DNA of 5,087 nucleotides from Terriglobia bacterium. Its GTDB lineage: Bacteria; Acidobacteriota; Terriglobia; UBA7540. Shown one piece after another: positions 1 through 5,013 of this stretch. Both the position numbers and the translations under genes were made by a program. Where the stretch lies: positions 1 to 5,087 of the forward strand of contig JASHYZ010000146.1 in assembly GCA_030042795.1 (NCBI GenBank), read 5' to 3'. Positions within the stretch are counted from its first letter, which is position 1. Each line of letters opens with the position of its first letter. The notes beneath the pieces are model-generated. The model saw only the letters and a list, made by a program, of their open reading frames with translations, searched no databases and was not told where the DNA came from.

Positions 1-10
1 CCCGAACCAC

Positions 11-238
11 AGAAGGCAGAAGACAGAAGACAGGAGACAGGAGTAAGAAGTAAGAAGCCAGTAAGGAGTTGAAGGGCGAAAGTTGAAGTTCATGAGTCGA
101 GAGTTCAGAGTCAAAAGCAAGCGTCGGGAGACAGCGGCTTTCGACTTTAGACTTTCGACCTTCAACTCCTTCTTACTGTTAACTGTTGACTTTTTGCTCT
201 GTTCTTACTTCTTACTTCTGCCTTCTGCCTCCTGACCC
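11..238. repeat. Large imperfect palindrome made of heptamer tandem repeats
   Basis: From 11 to about 115 the plus strand can be cut into consecutive 7-nt units in one register, with consensus AGnnGAn (units such as AGAAGAC, AGGAGAC, AGTTGAA, AGTCGAG). From 138 to 238 the complementary theme CTTnnnn/CTGnnnn runs in the same period with one 3-nt phase shift near 173-176. The arms pair: AAGGAGTTGAAGG near 63 matches the reverse complement of the segment near 159-171, and the AGAAG-rich left end matches the CTTCT-rich right end (204-235). The array ends about a dozen bases after the stop codon of the neighbouring minus-strand gene, so a transcript of that gene would read into a long degenerate hairpin. 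There is no T tract, so I do not call it a terminator. Heptanucleotide short tandem repeats are known from cyanobacteria; a relationship to those is not established. Confidence 0.85.
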
Positions 239-249
239 CGGCTTTCCCT

Positions 250-2007
250 TCATCCGTCCCCGGCGACTGCCTGCGGGTTGAGCTCGGTGAAGTAAAGATC
301 GAAAAACTCGCTGCGCTGCTGCTCAAAACGGTCATTGAGGTACAGCAACTGCTCCTCCCATTCCGGCCGCCGCCCGAAGCGCGCCACTGCGATGTCGTGG
401 AGCTCCAGGCGCGCCCGGCGAGTCACCACCACGCTTTCCTCTTGCTGGCTTACGCCCTGGCGGAAGAGCTTGAGGATTTCCGCCGCCGCCCGCCGGCGCC
501 GGGCGGTGTCTTGCGGATCGGCGCTTGAGAGCCTACGCGCATAGTCAGCAAGATACTCGGCCAGGCAGCGCGCTTCTTCTCCGGCGCGCCGCCGGTGTAG
601 GGTGGCGGACTGCCACAGCAGTTGCGCCAGGTCGCGCAGAGTGGGGGCCCGGTTTCGGGATTCGGTGTTCGGTTTTCGGGGTTCGGGGCGGGCCCAGGGT
701 TCCGAGTCGCAAAACCTGACCCCTGCCCCCTGGTCGCTGACCGGCCCTGATCCCTCGCCGAACGCCGCCTCCACCAAGGCCAGGAACTCCTCGAAATCGT
801 GCGGCAGTTCTGCGGCTTGCTCAGCGTCCCGGCTCGCATCGGCCGGCGGGCAGGATTCCGCGTGCGGCTTCCGCGCCTCGCGCAGCACGCGATAATCCAG
901 GCTTCCCATCAAGCTCACCGGCCGGCCCAGCCGCTCCTGCACTTCATAAGGCTGGCTCGCGCAGGACCAATCCCTTGCCGGCTTCACCTTCAGCGGCCGC
1001 GACTCGAGTAGCTCTTCGACGCGCCGCGGCCGCAGCAGCGGGTTTCCCAGCACCTCGGCCGGGTAAAGGTCGAAGCGCCCCACCAGCGAACTCGTCCGCA
1101 TCCGGGCGCACTCCAGGAAGTACTCGTTCAGGATGGGCGCGGGCTCGCCCAACTGCTCCACCAGCATGCACCAGAGCTGGTCAAAACGATTGTTAAGCCG
1201 AGTGATGGGCTGCCAGACGCCCGGCCAGGACTCGGCGGCCCACCGCAAGCCTCGGCCTAGCTCCAGGAACTGCTCCGGTGTGAGGCTCAGCGGCTGGCCT
1301 GCGGGGCTGTGGAAGCACTCGTTCAACCCGTCATTCCGAGGAGCCGCAGGCAGTCCCGAGCCTGCGAGGGAGGAATCTGGCATGGCTTCTGCAGAGCGAG
1401 ATCCCTCGCCGCGCTGAAAAGACGCGGGGCTCGGGATGACAGAACCCGACTGAGCGGCGCTCGAAAGGACAAGTTCCTGAAGCGCCTTTTCGCGGTCCCC
1501 TAGGCTAGCTTTTTCTTCGCCTGACGCGGCCTGCCGCTCGCGAATAACCTTGCGCAAGTGATGGACCATCATCCGCAGCGCCCACTCGCTGTGCAGGCGG
1601 AAAGCGCGCAGGCGGCGCCAACTGGCGAAGGCACAGGCGCGCGCCAACTTCACCTGGTCCGAGCCGGCGTCGAGCGCGAAGACCGCCGGCAGCGCTTCAA
1701 AGCGCGCCAAGTGGGCCTGATACTCCGCGCGGCTCTCGCCCGCCATGAACAGGCTGCGTTCGAGATCGGCCACCAGCAGACCGTGGCGGAAGCAGGAGCA
1801 ATATTTGTAGGTGCGGTCCTCCCGCTTTACCTTCTGGGCGAGTTCTAGCTTGGCGTGACGGGCGTCGAGTTCCCGGCTAGTGCCACGGGTGACGCAGAAC
1901 CGTTGCTCCAGGGCAGCCTTCTGAGCCTTCTTGATGTTGAGCCGGCACGCCGCCAGCACCCGTTCGGTGACGGTGTAGCTGCGCTTCGGCTTTTGGTCCT
2001 TGGTCAT
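250..2007 (-). CDS. Uncharacterised 585-residue protein with repeat insertions
   Basis: I do not recognise the function. The frame is open for 585 codons (ATG at 2007-2005, TGA at 252-250). No signal peptide or membrane segment is visible; the protein is charged, rich in Arg, Glu, Ala and Leu, and looks largely helical, suggesting a cytoplasmic location. Residues 16-30 and 74-150 recall, weakly, the small acidobacterial proteins with an N-terminal AxNRxNAxKS...HGL pattern: here AACRLNIKKAQKA, then RHGLLVADLERSL and a Trp/Arg-rich helix around 120-143. A motif W-x(5,6)-LN[ND]RF[DE]Q occurs twice, at 265-277 and 550-563, hinting at a duplicated module. Residues 190-226 are encoded by a GTCATTCCGAG-type repeat and about 424-455 by a heptamer array, so these two linkers are probably acquired sequence. 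No Shine-Dalgarno is evident before ATG 2007; upstream DNA is a heptamer palindrome. The gene stands alone. The long frame through repeats argues that it is under selection or recently was, but a decaying gene remains possible. Confidence 0.72.
   Translation of the reverse strand: MTKDQKPKRSYTVTERVLAACRLNIKKAQKAALEQRFCVTRGTSRELDARHAKLELAQKVKREDRTYKYCSCFRHGLLVADLERSLFMAGESRAEYQAHLARFEALPAVFALDAGSDQVKLARACAFASWRRLRAFRLHSEWALRMMVHHLRKVIRERQAASGEEKASLGDREKALQELVLSSAAQSGSVIPSPASFQRGEGSRSAEAMPDSSLAGSGLPAAPRNDGLNECFHSPAGQPLSLTPEQFLELGRGLRWAAESWPGVWQPITRLNNRFDQLWCMLVEQLGEPAPILNEYFLECARMRTSSLVGRFDLYPAEVLGNPLLRPRRVEELLESRPLKVKPARDWSCASQPYEVQERLGRPVSLMGSLDYRVLREARKPHAESCPPADASRDAEQAAELPHDFEEFLALVEAAFGEGSGPVSDQGAGVRFCDSEPWARPEPRKPNTESRNRAPTLRDLAQLLWQSATLHRRRAGEEARCLAEYLADYARRLSSADPQDTARRRRAAAEILKLFRQGVSQQEESVVVTRRARLELHDIAVARFGRRPEWEEQLLYLNDRFEQQRSEFFDLYFTELNPQAVAGDG
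654..743. repeat. Heptamer tandem array inside the 585-residue gene
   Basis: Five perfectly phased units of the form TTCGGNN occupy 654-688; the last two are identical (TTCGGGG). The 7-nt spacing continues, degenerate, to a second cluster of CTGnnCn units at 716-743. Read on the minus strand it encodes a polar linker (residues about 424-455, PEPRKPNTES in the middle) between two helical parts of the host protein. The type of repeat is the same as in the palindromes at 11-238 and 2019-2121. Because 7 is not a multiple of 3, gain or loss of one unit would shift the reading frame. Confidence 0.8.
1330..1440. mobile_element. 111-bp GTCATTCCGAG-ended MITE-like repeat
   Basis: The element starts GTCATTCCGAG and ends CTCGGGATGAC, which are inverted repeats matching at 10 of 11 positions; GAGGAATCT and GAGATCCCTC motifs lie inside. 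Sequences of this form are dispersed in many copies in acidobacterial genomes, mostly between genes (general knowledge, not searched). Its length is exactly 37 codons and it lies in phase with the host gene, encoding residues V190 to D226 with no stop. No clear target-site duplication is seen; AACCC lies directly before it and again two bases after it, which may be chance. It has no coding capacity of its own. Confidence 0.75.
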
Positions 2008-2018
2008 TTGTCTGTTAC

Positions 2019-2121
2019 GGTTCGTAGTTCATAGATCGTGGTTCGTCGTCCGGCTTCCGGTTCTTGTTAATGCCCGCAGCGAACTACGATCCACGTACGA
2101 CGGACTACGAACCACGGACGA
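2019..2121. repeat. Second heptamer palindrome, upstream of the 585-residue gene
   Basis: The left arm (2019-2046) is four units of consensus RGTTCGT or a close variant (GGTTCGT, AGTTCAT, AGATCGT, GGTTCGT), trailing into degenerate units to 2060. The right arm (2080-2121) is six units of consensus CGnACnA, the reverse complement of the left theme. A spacer of about 20 bp (2061-2079) separates them. The arms can pair over most of their length as an imperfect hairpin. The structure ends 11 bp upstream of the ATG at 2007, so it occupies the place where the promoter and leader of that gene should be. Confidence 0.85.
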
Positions 2122-2446
2122 TGCCCTTTCATCATTCACCCTTCGGGCCTGCTAGGGGAGAACAGTGAGAAAACTGAGAACGTTTTTTTCGCGCCAGTGG
2201 CTGAAGGGGATACCCTGTGGAAAACCGGCCATGGGGGCATGGGCGCCCCGCCTGTAGAGAACGAAGGGAGAGCAGGCCTAGCCTCAGGTCGCGCAGGGCC
2301 CGCTTTCGGCCCTGCGGCTTTGCAACGATTTCGTATCAGAAGCGGAGCAAAGGAAGGGTTCGTTGGCAGAGGTCGAAAAACCGCGGGGCTGAAAGCGAGC
2401 CACGCTACGCTTGCTTCAGGCGCTAATCGCCTAATCCTGGCGTGGC
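2122..2446. other. Intergenic stretch without a recognisable gene
   Basis: Open frames exist on both strands here but overlap one another, match no family I know and have no ribosome binding site. A run of seven T at 2183-2189 follows only a 4-bp hairpin (CAGT...ACTG, 2163-2176), too weak to call a terminator. The only firm structure is the GC hairpin at 2292-2316. GC-rich segments near 2234-2249 (GGGGC...GCCCC) could also fold. The stretch reads as accumulated repeat remnants. Confidence 0.6.
2292..2316. repeat. Perfect 9-bp GC hairpin
   Basis: CGCAGGGCC (2292-2300) and GGCCCTGCG (2308-2316) form a perfect 9-bp stem around a 7-nt loop. No T tract follows on either strand, so it is more likely a REP-like dispersed palindrome than an intrinsic terminator. 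Confidence 0.6.
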
Positions 2447-2701
2447 CTTTGGCCGCAACCAAACCGGAGGCCTCGGCGACCTCTGTGCCTAGAAGCCTCT
2501 AACACGGAGTTCACAGAGACTCTGTGGCCTCAGTGTTGAAGGCTTTTGGCCACAGAGGGCACGGAGAGGTTGGGAGCTGCATTCAATCACAAGACGAAAA
2601 TCTTCGCAGCCGGAGAAGAAGTTCAGGTTTAGTAATACAGAGAACATCTCTGTGCCTTCCGTGACCCCTGTGGTGAATTTTTCTTTTGGTTGCGGCCAAA
2701 G
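2447..2701. repeat. Composite inverted repeat with CACAGAG/CACGGAG core
   Basis: The outer ends are a perfect 17-bp inverted repeat: CTTTGGCCGCAACCAAA at 2447-2463 and its complement at 2685-2701. Inside are alternating CACGGAG and CACAGAG motifs on the left (2501-2575) and their complements (CTCTGTG, TTCCGTG, CCTGTGG) on the right (about 2646-2675). A self-contained hairpin at 2501-2537 pairs 15 of 18 positions around base 2519. The middle (about 2577-2640) is unrelated and AT-richer. CACAGAG/CACGGAG repeats are common intergenic sequence in Acidobacteriota and Planctomycetota. No target-site duplication was found and no protein is encoded. Confidence 0.75.
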
Positions 2702-2811
2702 TCCGCACCAAGTTTTGCGTCTTGGCGTGCAAGTTCATCGCATTTGTTCACATCTTCTGGCTTGGGTTGTGTTAGACGGGCGGCCCTTCAGAGCTTGTGT
2801 GAGAACTCATA

Positions 2812-2857
2812 GATTCCCGCTCCCCGCTTTCGCGGGGACAAGCTTCGCGGGAATGAC
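2812..2857. repeat. Stacked double hairpin, GCGGGAAT repeat family
   Basis: ATTCCCGC (2813-2820) pairs with GCGGGAAT (2847-2854). Between them TCCCCGC (2821-2827) pairs with GCGGGGA (2832-2838) around a TTTC loop. The arrangement looks like one GCGAAAGCGGG-type repeat lodged inside another. It belongs to the dispersed repeats whose accidental translation gives the VIPAKAG-type peptides often mis-annotated as small proteins. The 108 bp to its left (2704-2811) show nothing recognisable. Confidence 0.75.
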
Positions 2858-2894
2858 CGCGTTGGAATGGAGACTGTAAATCCAACGATGTCGC

Positions 2895-2912
2895 CCCCCG
2901 CGTAAGCGGGGG
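2895..2912. repeat. CCCCCGC-GTAA-GCGGGGG hairpin
   Basis: A perfect 7-bp GC stem (2895-2901 with 2906-2912) closed by GTAA, followed by GTCCACTGG. It is the same repeat family as the double hairpin 38 bp to the left and probably forms a pair with it. It lies about 100 nt beyond the stop codon of the protease gene on the minus strand, but no T tract follows, so a terminator role is unproven. The bases between it and the stop codon show no better terminator. Confidence 0.65.
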
Positions 2913-3015
2913 TCCACTGGTCCGCACCCGTGTTCTCGTCCGGCAAGCTGGCGCCCTCCGAGACGCCCGCGGGGCAGCCTGAAAAACTCGCTCCTGCAAG
3001 GCGCCAAGCTACGCG

Positions 3016-4413
3016 CTACCGCAAATCCGCTAGCCATTTCTCAAGTGCGTCCGCCTGACCCTCGGGAACGCCTTCCACCCAACGGCATTCATCTCCCTCA
3101 TGTAGCAGCCATGCTTGGCGGGCGCCCGAAGTGTGCCGCAGCACTTCCGGAGCCGTGACGGTTTCCGCGGCAACGTTCTTGGCGCCGCTCTCCCCGCGGC
3201 TTGACGCAGTGTCTGAGGGCCATCGCTTTTCGAGGATGCTGCGATAATCGTCGCAGAAGGCGCCGGCAGCTTCGGCGGTGGACCACCGCGTGCGCGCAAC
3301 CAGAGCGAATTGGCCCGGCGCAGGTCCTTCGTAAACGATGTAGCGATCGGCGACCCAAGGCAGCGTCACCTTGTCTGCCTCTTCAGGCGTCAGAAGCTGG
3401 CCAAGCAGAGCCACATAACCGAGCTCGCCCATGATATTGTCATCGACGCGCTTCAAGTTAGAGACCTGCGCGAGAGCCGGTGGCGGCGGCAGAGTGAGTG
3501 GGCGTGCAGGCGATTCAGCTTCCAGCTTTGGGTCAGCGGCCGGCTTGAAGTAAGACTCCGGCTGAAAGATCTGCTTGGTGCTGACGGGCGGGTCAGTGAA
3601 GCATTGGTTCAGCCGCTTCCATCCTCCCAGCACGAGTCCTTGTCGGGCGAAATGCATGCCCTGAGCGTAAGGAAACAAGGCCTCGAAGCGCAGAAAGTAG
3701 GGCGCTTTGGTAAACACAGGATATTCCGCCATCTGCTGGTTCACCATGGCTTCCATGCTGGAGTCCAGCGAAGGTAACTTCTCAATGGGGATCGACCCCA
3801 GCATCGCCTGCATCATGGCCAGCGTGGCGTAGCCTTCCACGAGCGCCTGGCGGGCTGAGCTTGCGTCACCATCCTCGCGAGTGACGAGCATAAACTTCCA
3901 GAGGTCGAAGCTTTGATCCTGCAGCGCATGAGTGAGCTCGTGACTCAGCACCATCCTCTGGGCGCCAGGTTCCACCCAGTTGGCCATGAACATGGTCTTG
4001 TGCCGCGGATCGTAAAACCCCGCGGCCTGTTCGGTGTAGAAGCTAATGAGGAACTTCTCGAGGTCGAAGTCCGCGCCTACTACGCCAAAAGCCTTCAGCG
4101 CCGCTTCCTGGCCGTGGATTTCCTCCGGCGTGTACTGGGCGTTGAGGTTGTCTCGCAGGTAGCGGTCGATCTCGCTGCGGCTGATAAGCTGCTTCTTCAG
4201 TGGCTCCTTCACAGGCAACTGCGTCAGCCGGCTCATCTGGCGTAGAATGGTGTCGGCGGTCTGAAGTGCCGTCACCGGTTTCTCCGCTGGTCCAGATTGG
4301 CTGCTCTGAGCCTGTCCGGCGAGCGCGGCACAGCAGGCAGCGAAGGCAAGGATGATCACCAAGAACCAGCCAGAGCACGCCCCTCTTCGAGACCGAAAGC
4401 CGGAAACTAGCAC
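3016..4413 (-). CDS. Exported HExxH zinc metalloprotease, orphan
   Basis: Stop TAG at 3018-3016. I favour the GTG at 4413-4411: GAGG (4423-4420) lies six bases upstream as a Shine-Dalgarno, giving 465 residues. An in-frame ATG at 4443 (475 residues) has no such site and lies upstream of the likely transcript start. Residues 7-10 (RSRR) and a hydrophobic run at 16-32 form a Sec signal peptide, with cleavage likely after ALA-32 or GQA-35. The zinc site is H158-E159-L-T-H162 within HELTHALQDQ, and E193 in ALVEGYATL, 31 residues on, is the probable third ligand, as in gluzincins. YTEQAAGFYDP (126-136), FPYAQGMHF (247-255), DPPVSTKQIF (274-283) and a C-terminal DRYIVYEG...RTRWST region (about 357-379) match a widespread family of uncharacterised secreted HELxHALQDQ proteins. 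Proline-rich linker at about 301-313. The enzyme should hydrolyse peptides outside the cytoplasm; the substrate is unknown. No operon partner is visible. Confidence 0.88.
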   Translation of the reverse strand: MLVSGFRSRRGACSGWFLVIILAFAACCAALAGQAQSSQSGPAEKPVTALQTADTILRQMSRLTQLPVKEPLKKQLISRSEIDRYLRDNLNAQYTPEEIHGQEAALKAFGVVGADFDLEKFLISFYTEQAAGFYDPRHKTMFMANWVEPGAQRMVLSHELTHALQDQSFDLWKFMLVTREDGDASSARQALVEGYATLAMMQAMLGSIPIEKLPSLDSSMEAMVNQQMAEYPVFTKAPYFLRFEALFPYAQGMHFARQGLVLGGWKRLNQCFTDPPVSTKQIFQPESYFKPAADPKLEAESPARPLTLPPPPALAQVSNLKRVDDNIMGELGYVALLGQLLTPEEADKVTLPWVADRYIVYEGPAPGQFALVARTRWSTAEAAGAFCDDYRSILEKRWPSDTASSRGESGAKNVAAETVTAPEVLRHTSGARQAWLLHEGDECRWVEGVPEGQADALEKWLADLR

Positions 4414-4422
4414 CTGACACCT
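4388..4422 (-). repeat. Short heptamer array over the protease start
   Basis: Read on the minus strand, five consecutive 7-nt units (AGGTGTC, AGGTGCT, AGTTTCC and two more starting GG) can be laid in register; the second base is always G and the first always a purine. They supply part of the protease Shine-Dalgarno, its GTG start, the first residues of the signal peptide and the -35 box of rnpB. The units are degenerate, so the call is weaker than for the other heptamer arrays in this window. Confidence 0.4.
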
Positions 4423-4443
4423 CTTCTCATCACCTGCTATCAT
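4414..4443 (+). promoter_or_regulatory. Sigma-70 promoter of rnpB
   Basis: CTGACA (4414-4419, 5 of 6 to TTGACA), an 18-bp spacer, and TATCAT (4438-4443, 5 of 6 to TATAAT) preceded by TGC, i.e. an extended -10. The predicted start is 4450-4451, and G4451 is exactly the first base of the P1 helix of RNase P RNA, so promoter and RNA model support each other. The promoter lies inside the leader and start region of the divergent protease gene. Confidence 0.8.
4420..4425 (-). promoter_or_regulatory. Shine-Dalgarno choosing the protease GTG start
   Basis: AAGAGG on the minus strand, with GAGG complementary to the 16S rRNA end, is separated by six bases from GTG at 4413. The ATG thirty bases upstream has no comparable site, which decides the start in favour of GTG. 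Confidence 0.6.
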
Positions 4444-4444
4444 A
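4439..4444 (-). promoter_or_regulatory. Candidate -10 box of the protease gene
   Basis: TATGAT on the minus strand (5 of 6 to TATAAT) uses almost the same bases as the rnpB -10 read in the other direction, offset by one. It predicts a start near 4431, giving an 18-nt leader that contains GAGG and ends at GTG 4413. No -35 match is seen at the usual distance (ACCCGG at 4467-4462). Confidence 0.4.
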
Positions 4445-4450
4445 CAGTTT

Positions 4451-4940
4451 GCGCGGGCAAGCCGGGTGATCGCTGCTCCGTCCGGACGCCGCGCGGGCCT
4501 TCTCAGAGGCCGGCGAGGCTGGCATGAACGGGGGAGAGGAAAGTCCGAACTCCGCAGGGCAGTGTGCTCGCTAACAGCGAGGATCGGAGGAGGATGGCTG
4601 CGGCCCGTACGCCTCCGGTACGGATAGTGCCACAGAAAATATACCGCCTTGTTCGACGCCGGCGCGCGTAGGCGCGTCGGCGCGGCACAGGGTAAGGGTG
4701 AAAAGGTGCGGCCGCCGGACGAGTCCGGCGGCTTAATGTAAGAGCGCACCGCGCGGGCAGTGATGCCCGCGGCAGGGAAAACCCCACACGGAGCAAGACC
4801 AAATAGGAGGGAAGGAGCGGCCCGCTCCGCCACAACCCTCGGGTAGGTCGCTCGACCTCGGTCGCAAGATCGAGGCTAGATGAATGATCGCCGGCCGCCT
4901 TCGGGCGGTCACAGAATTCGGCTTACAGGCTTGCTCGCGC
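4451..4940 (+). ncRNA. rnpB: RNase P RNA, bacterial class A
   Basis: Catalytic RNA of RNase P, which cleaves the 5' leader from pre-tRNAs together with the RnpA protein. The ends are fixed by helix P1: 4451-4463 pairs with 4928-4940 over 13 bp with one G-U. P2 pairs 4465-4471 with 4886-4892. P4 pairs AAGTCCGAA (4541-4549) with TTCGGCTT (4917-4924), with covarying A-U pairs where E. coli has G-C. All conserved regions are present: GAGGAAAGTCCG (4536-4547), the CACAGAAAATATACCGCC block (4631-4648), GGTAAGGGTGAAAAGGTGCG (4691-4710), CGGAGCAAGACCAAATAG (4789-4806) and CTAGATGAATGA (4876-4887). P18 has a GCAA tetraloop (4864-4867). A hairpin at 4893-4910 with a TTCG loop is probably P19. Oddities: L13 carries an extra 9-bp hairpin (4711-4732), and L15 reads GGGAAAACCCC, so the GGU that contacts the tRNA CCA end appears as GGA. 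No intrinsic terminator is visible in 4941-5013. Confidence 0.97.
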
Positions 4941-5013
4941 CTCTGATTGAGAGCCTGCCATTCCCGAGTTGAGTCAGAACCCTCAGAAGTGGCCGCAGCG
5001 AACACCCGCTTCT

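Noticed and set aside
11..238. CRISPR array
   Set aside because: The repeat unit is 7 nt with no spacers; there are no cas genes and the arrangement is an inverted pair of tandem arrays.
2163..2189. Hairpin followed by seven T, as an intrinsic terminator on the plus strand
   Set aside because: The stem is only 4 bp, there is a gap before the T run, and no plus-strand gene lies upstream.
2136..2502. Overlapping 101- to 108-residue frames on opposite strands
   Set aside because: Low-complexity high-GC composition, no recognisable domain, no ribosome binding site, and they run through hairpins and repeat ends.
2978..3015. Terminator of the protease gene with a TTTTT run on the minus strand (2987-2983)
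   Set aside because: No stable stem precedes the T run; the GGCGCC-centred pairing around it is interrupted by mismatches.
2652..3037. Small frames on both strands, including peptides with DPRLRGG and VIPAKLVPAKAG
   Set aside because: These peptides are translations of dispersed GCGGG-type hairpin repeats, a well-known source of false small genes.
3310..4245. Plus-strand frames of 110 and 155 residues
   Set aside because: They lie wholly within the protease gene on the opposite strand, whose conserved motifs show which frame is real.
4391..4413. Lipoprotein signal at the paired cysteines of the protease signal peptide
   Set aside because: FAAC/AACC at residues 24-28 does not meet the lipobox consensus (no Leu/Val/Ile at -3); an ordinary Sec cleavage site follows.
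4414..4833. N-terminal extension of the protease frame on the minus strand, up to an ATG at 4833
   Set aside because: The extension is antisense to the structured core of rnpB, has Arg/Pro-rich non-protein-like composition, and would bury the signal peptide about 150 residues inside the protein.
4503..5005. Minus-strand open frames over rnpB and its 3' flank
   Set aside because: They are shadows of a conserved RNA gene read antisense; no family resemblance and no ribosome binding site.
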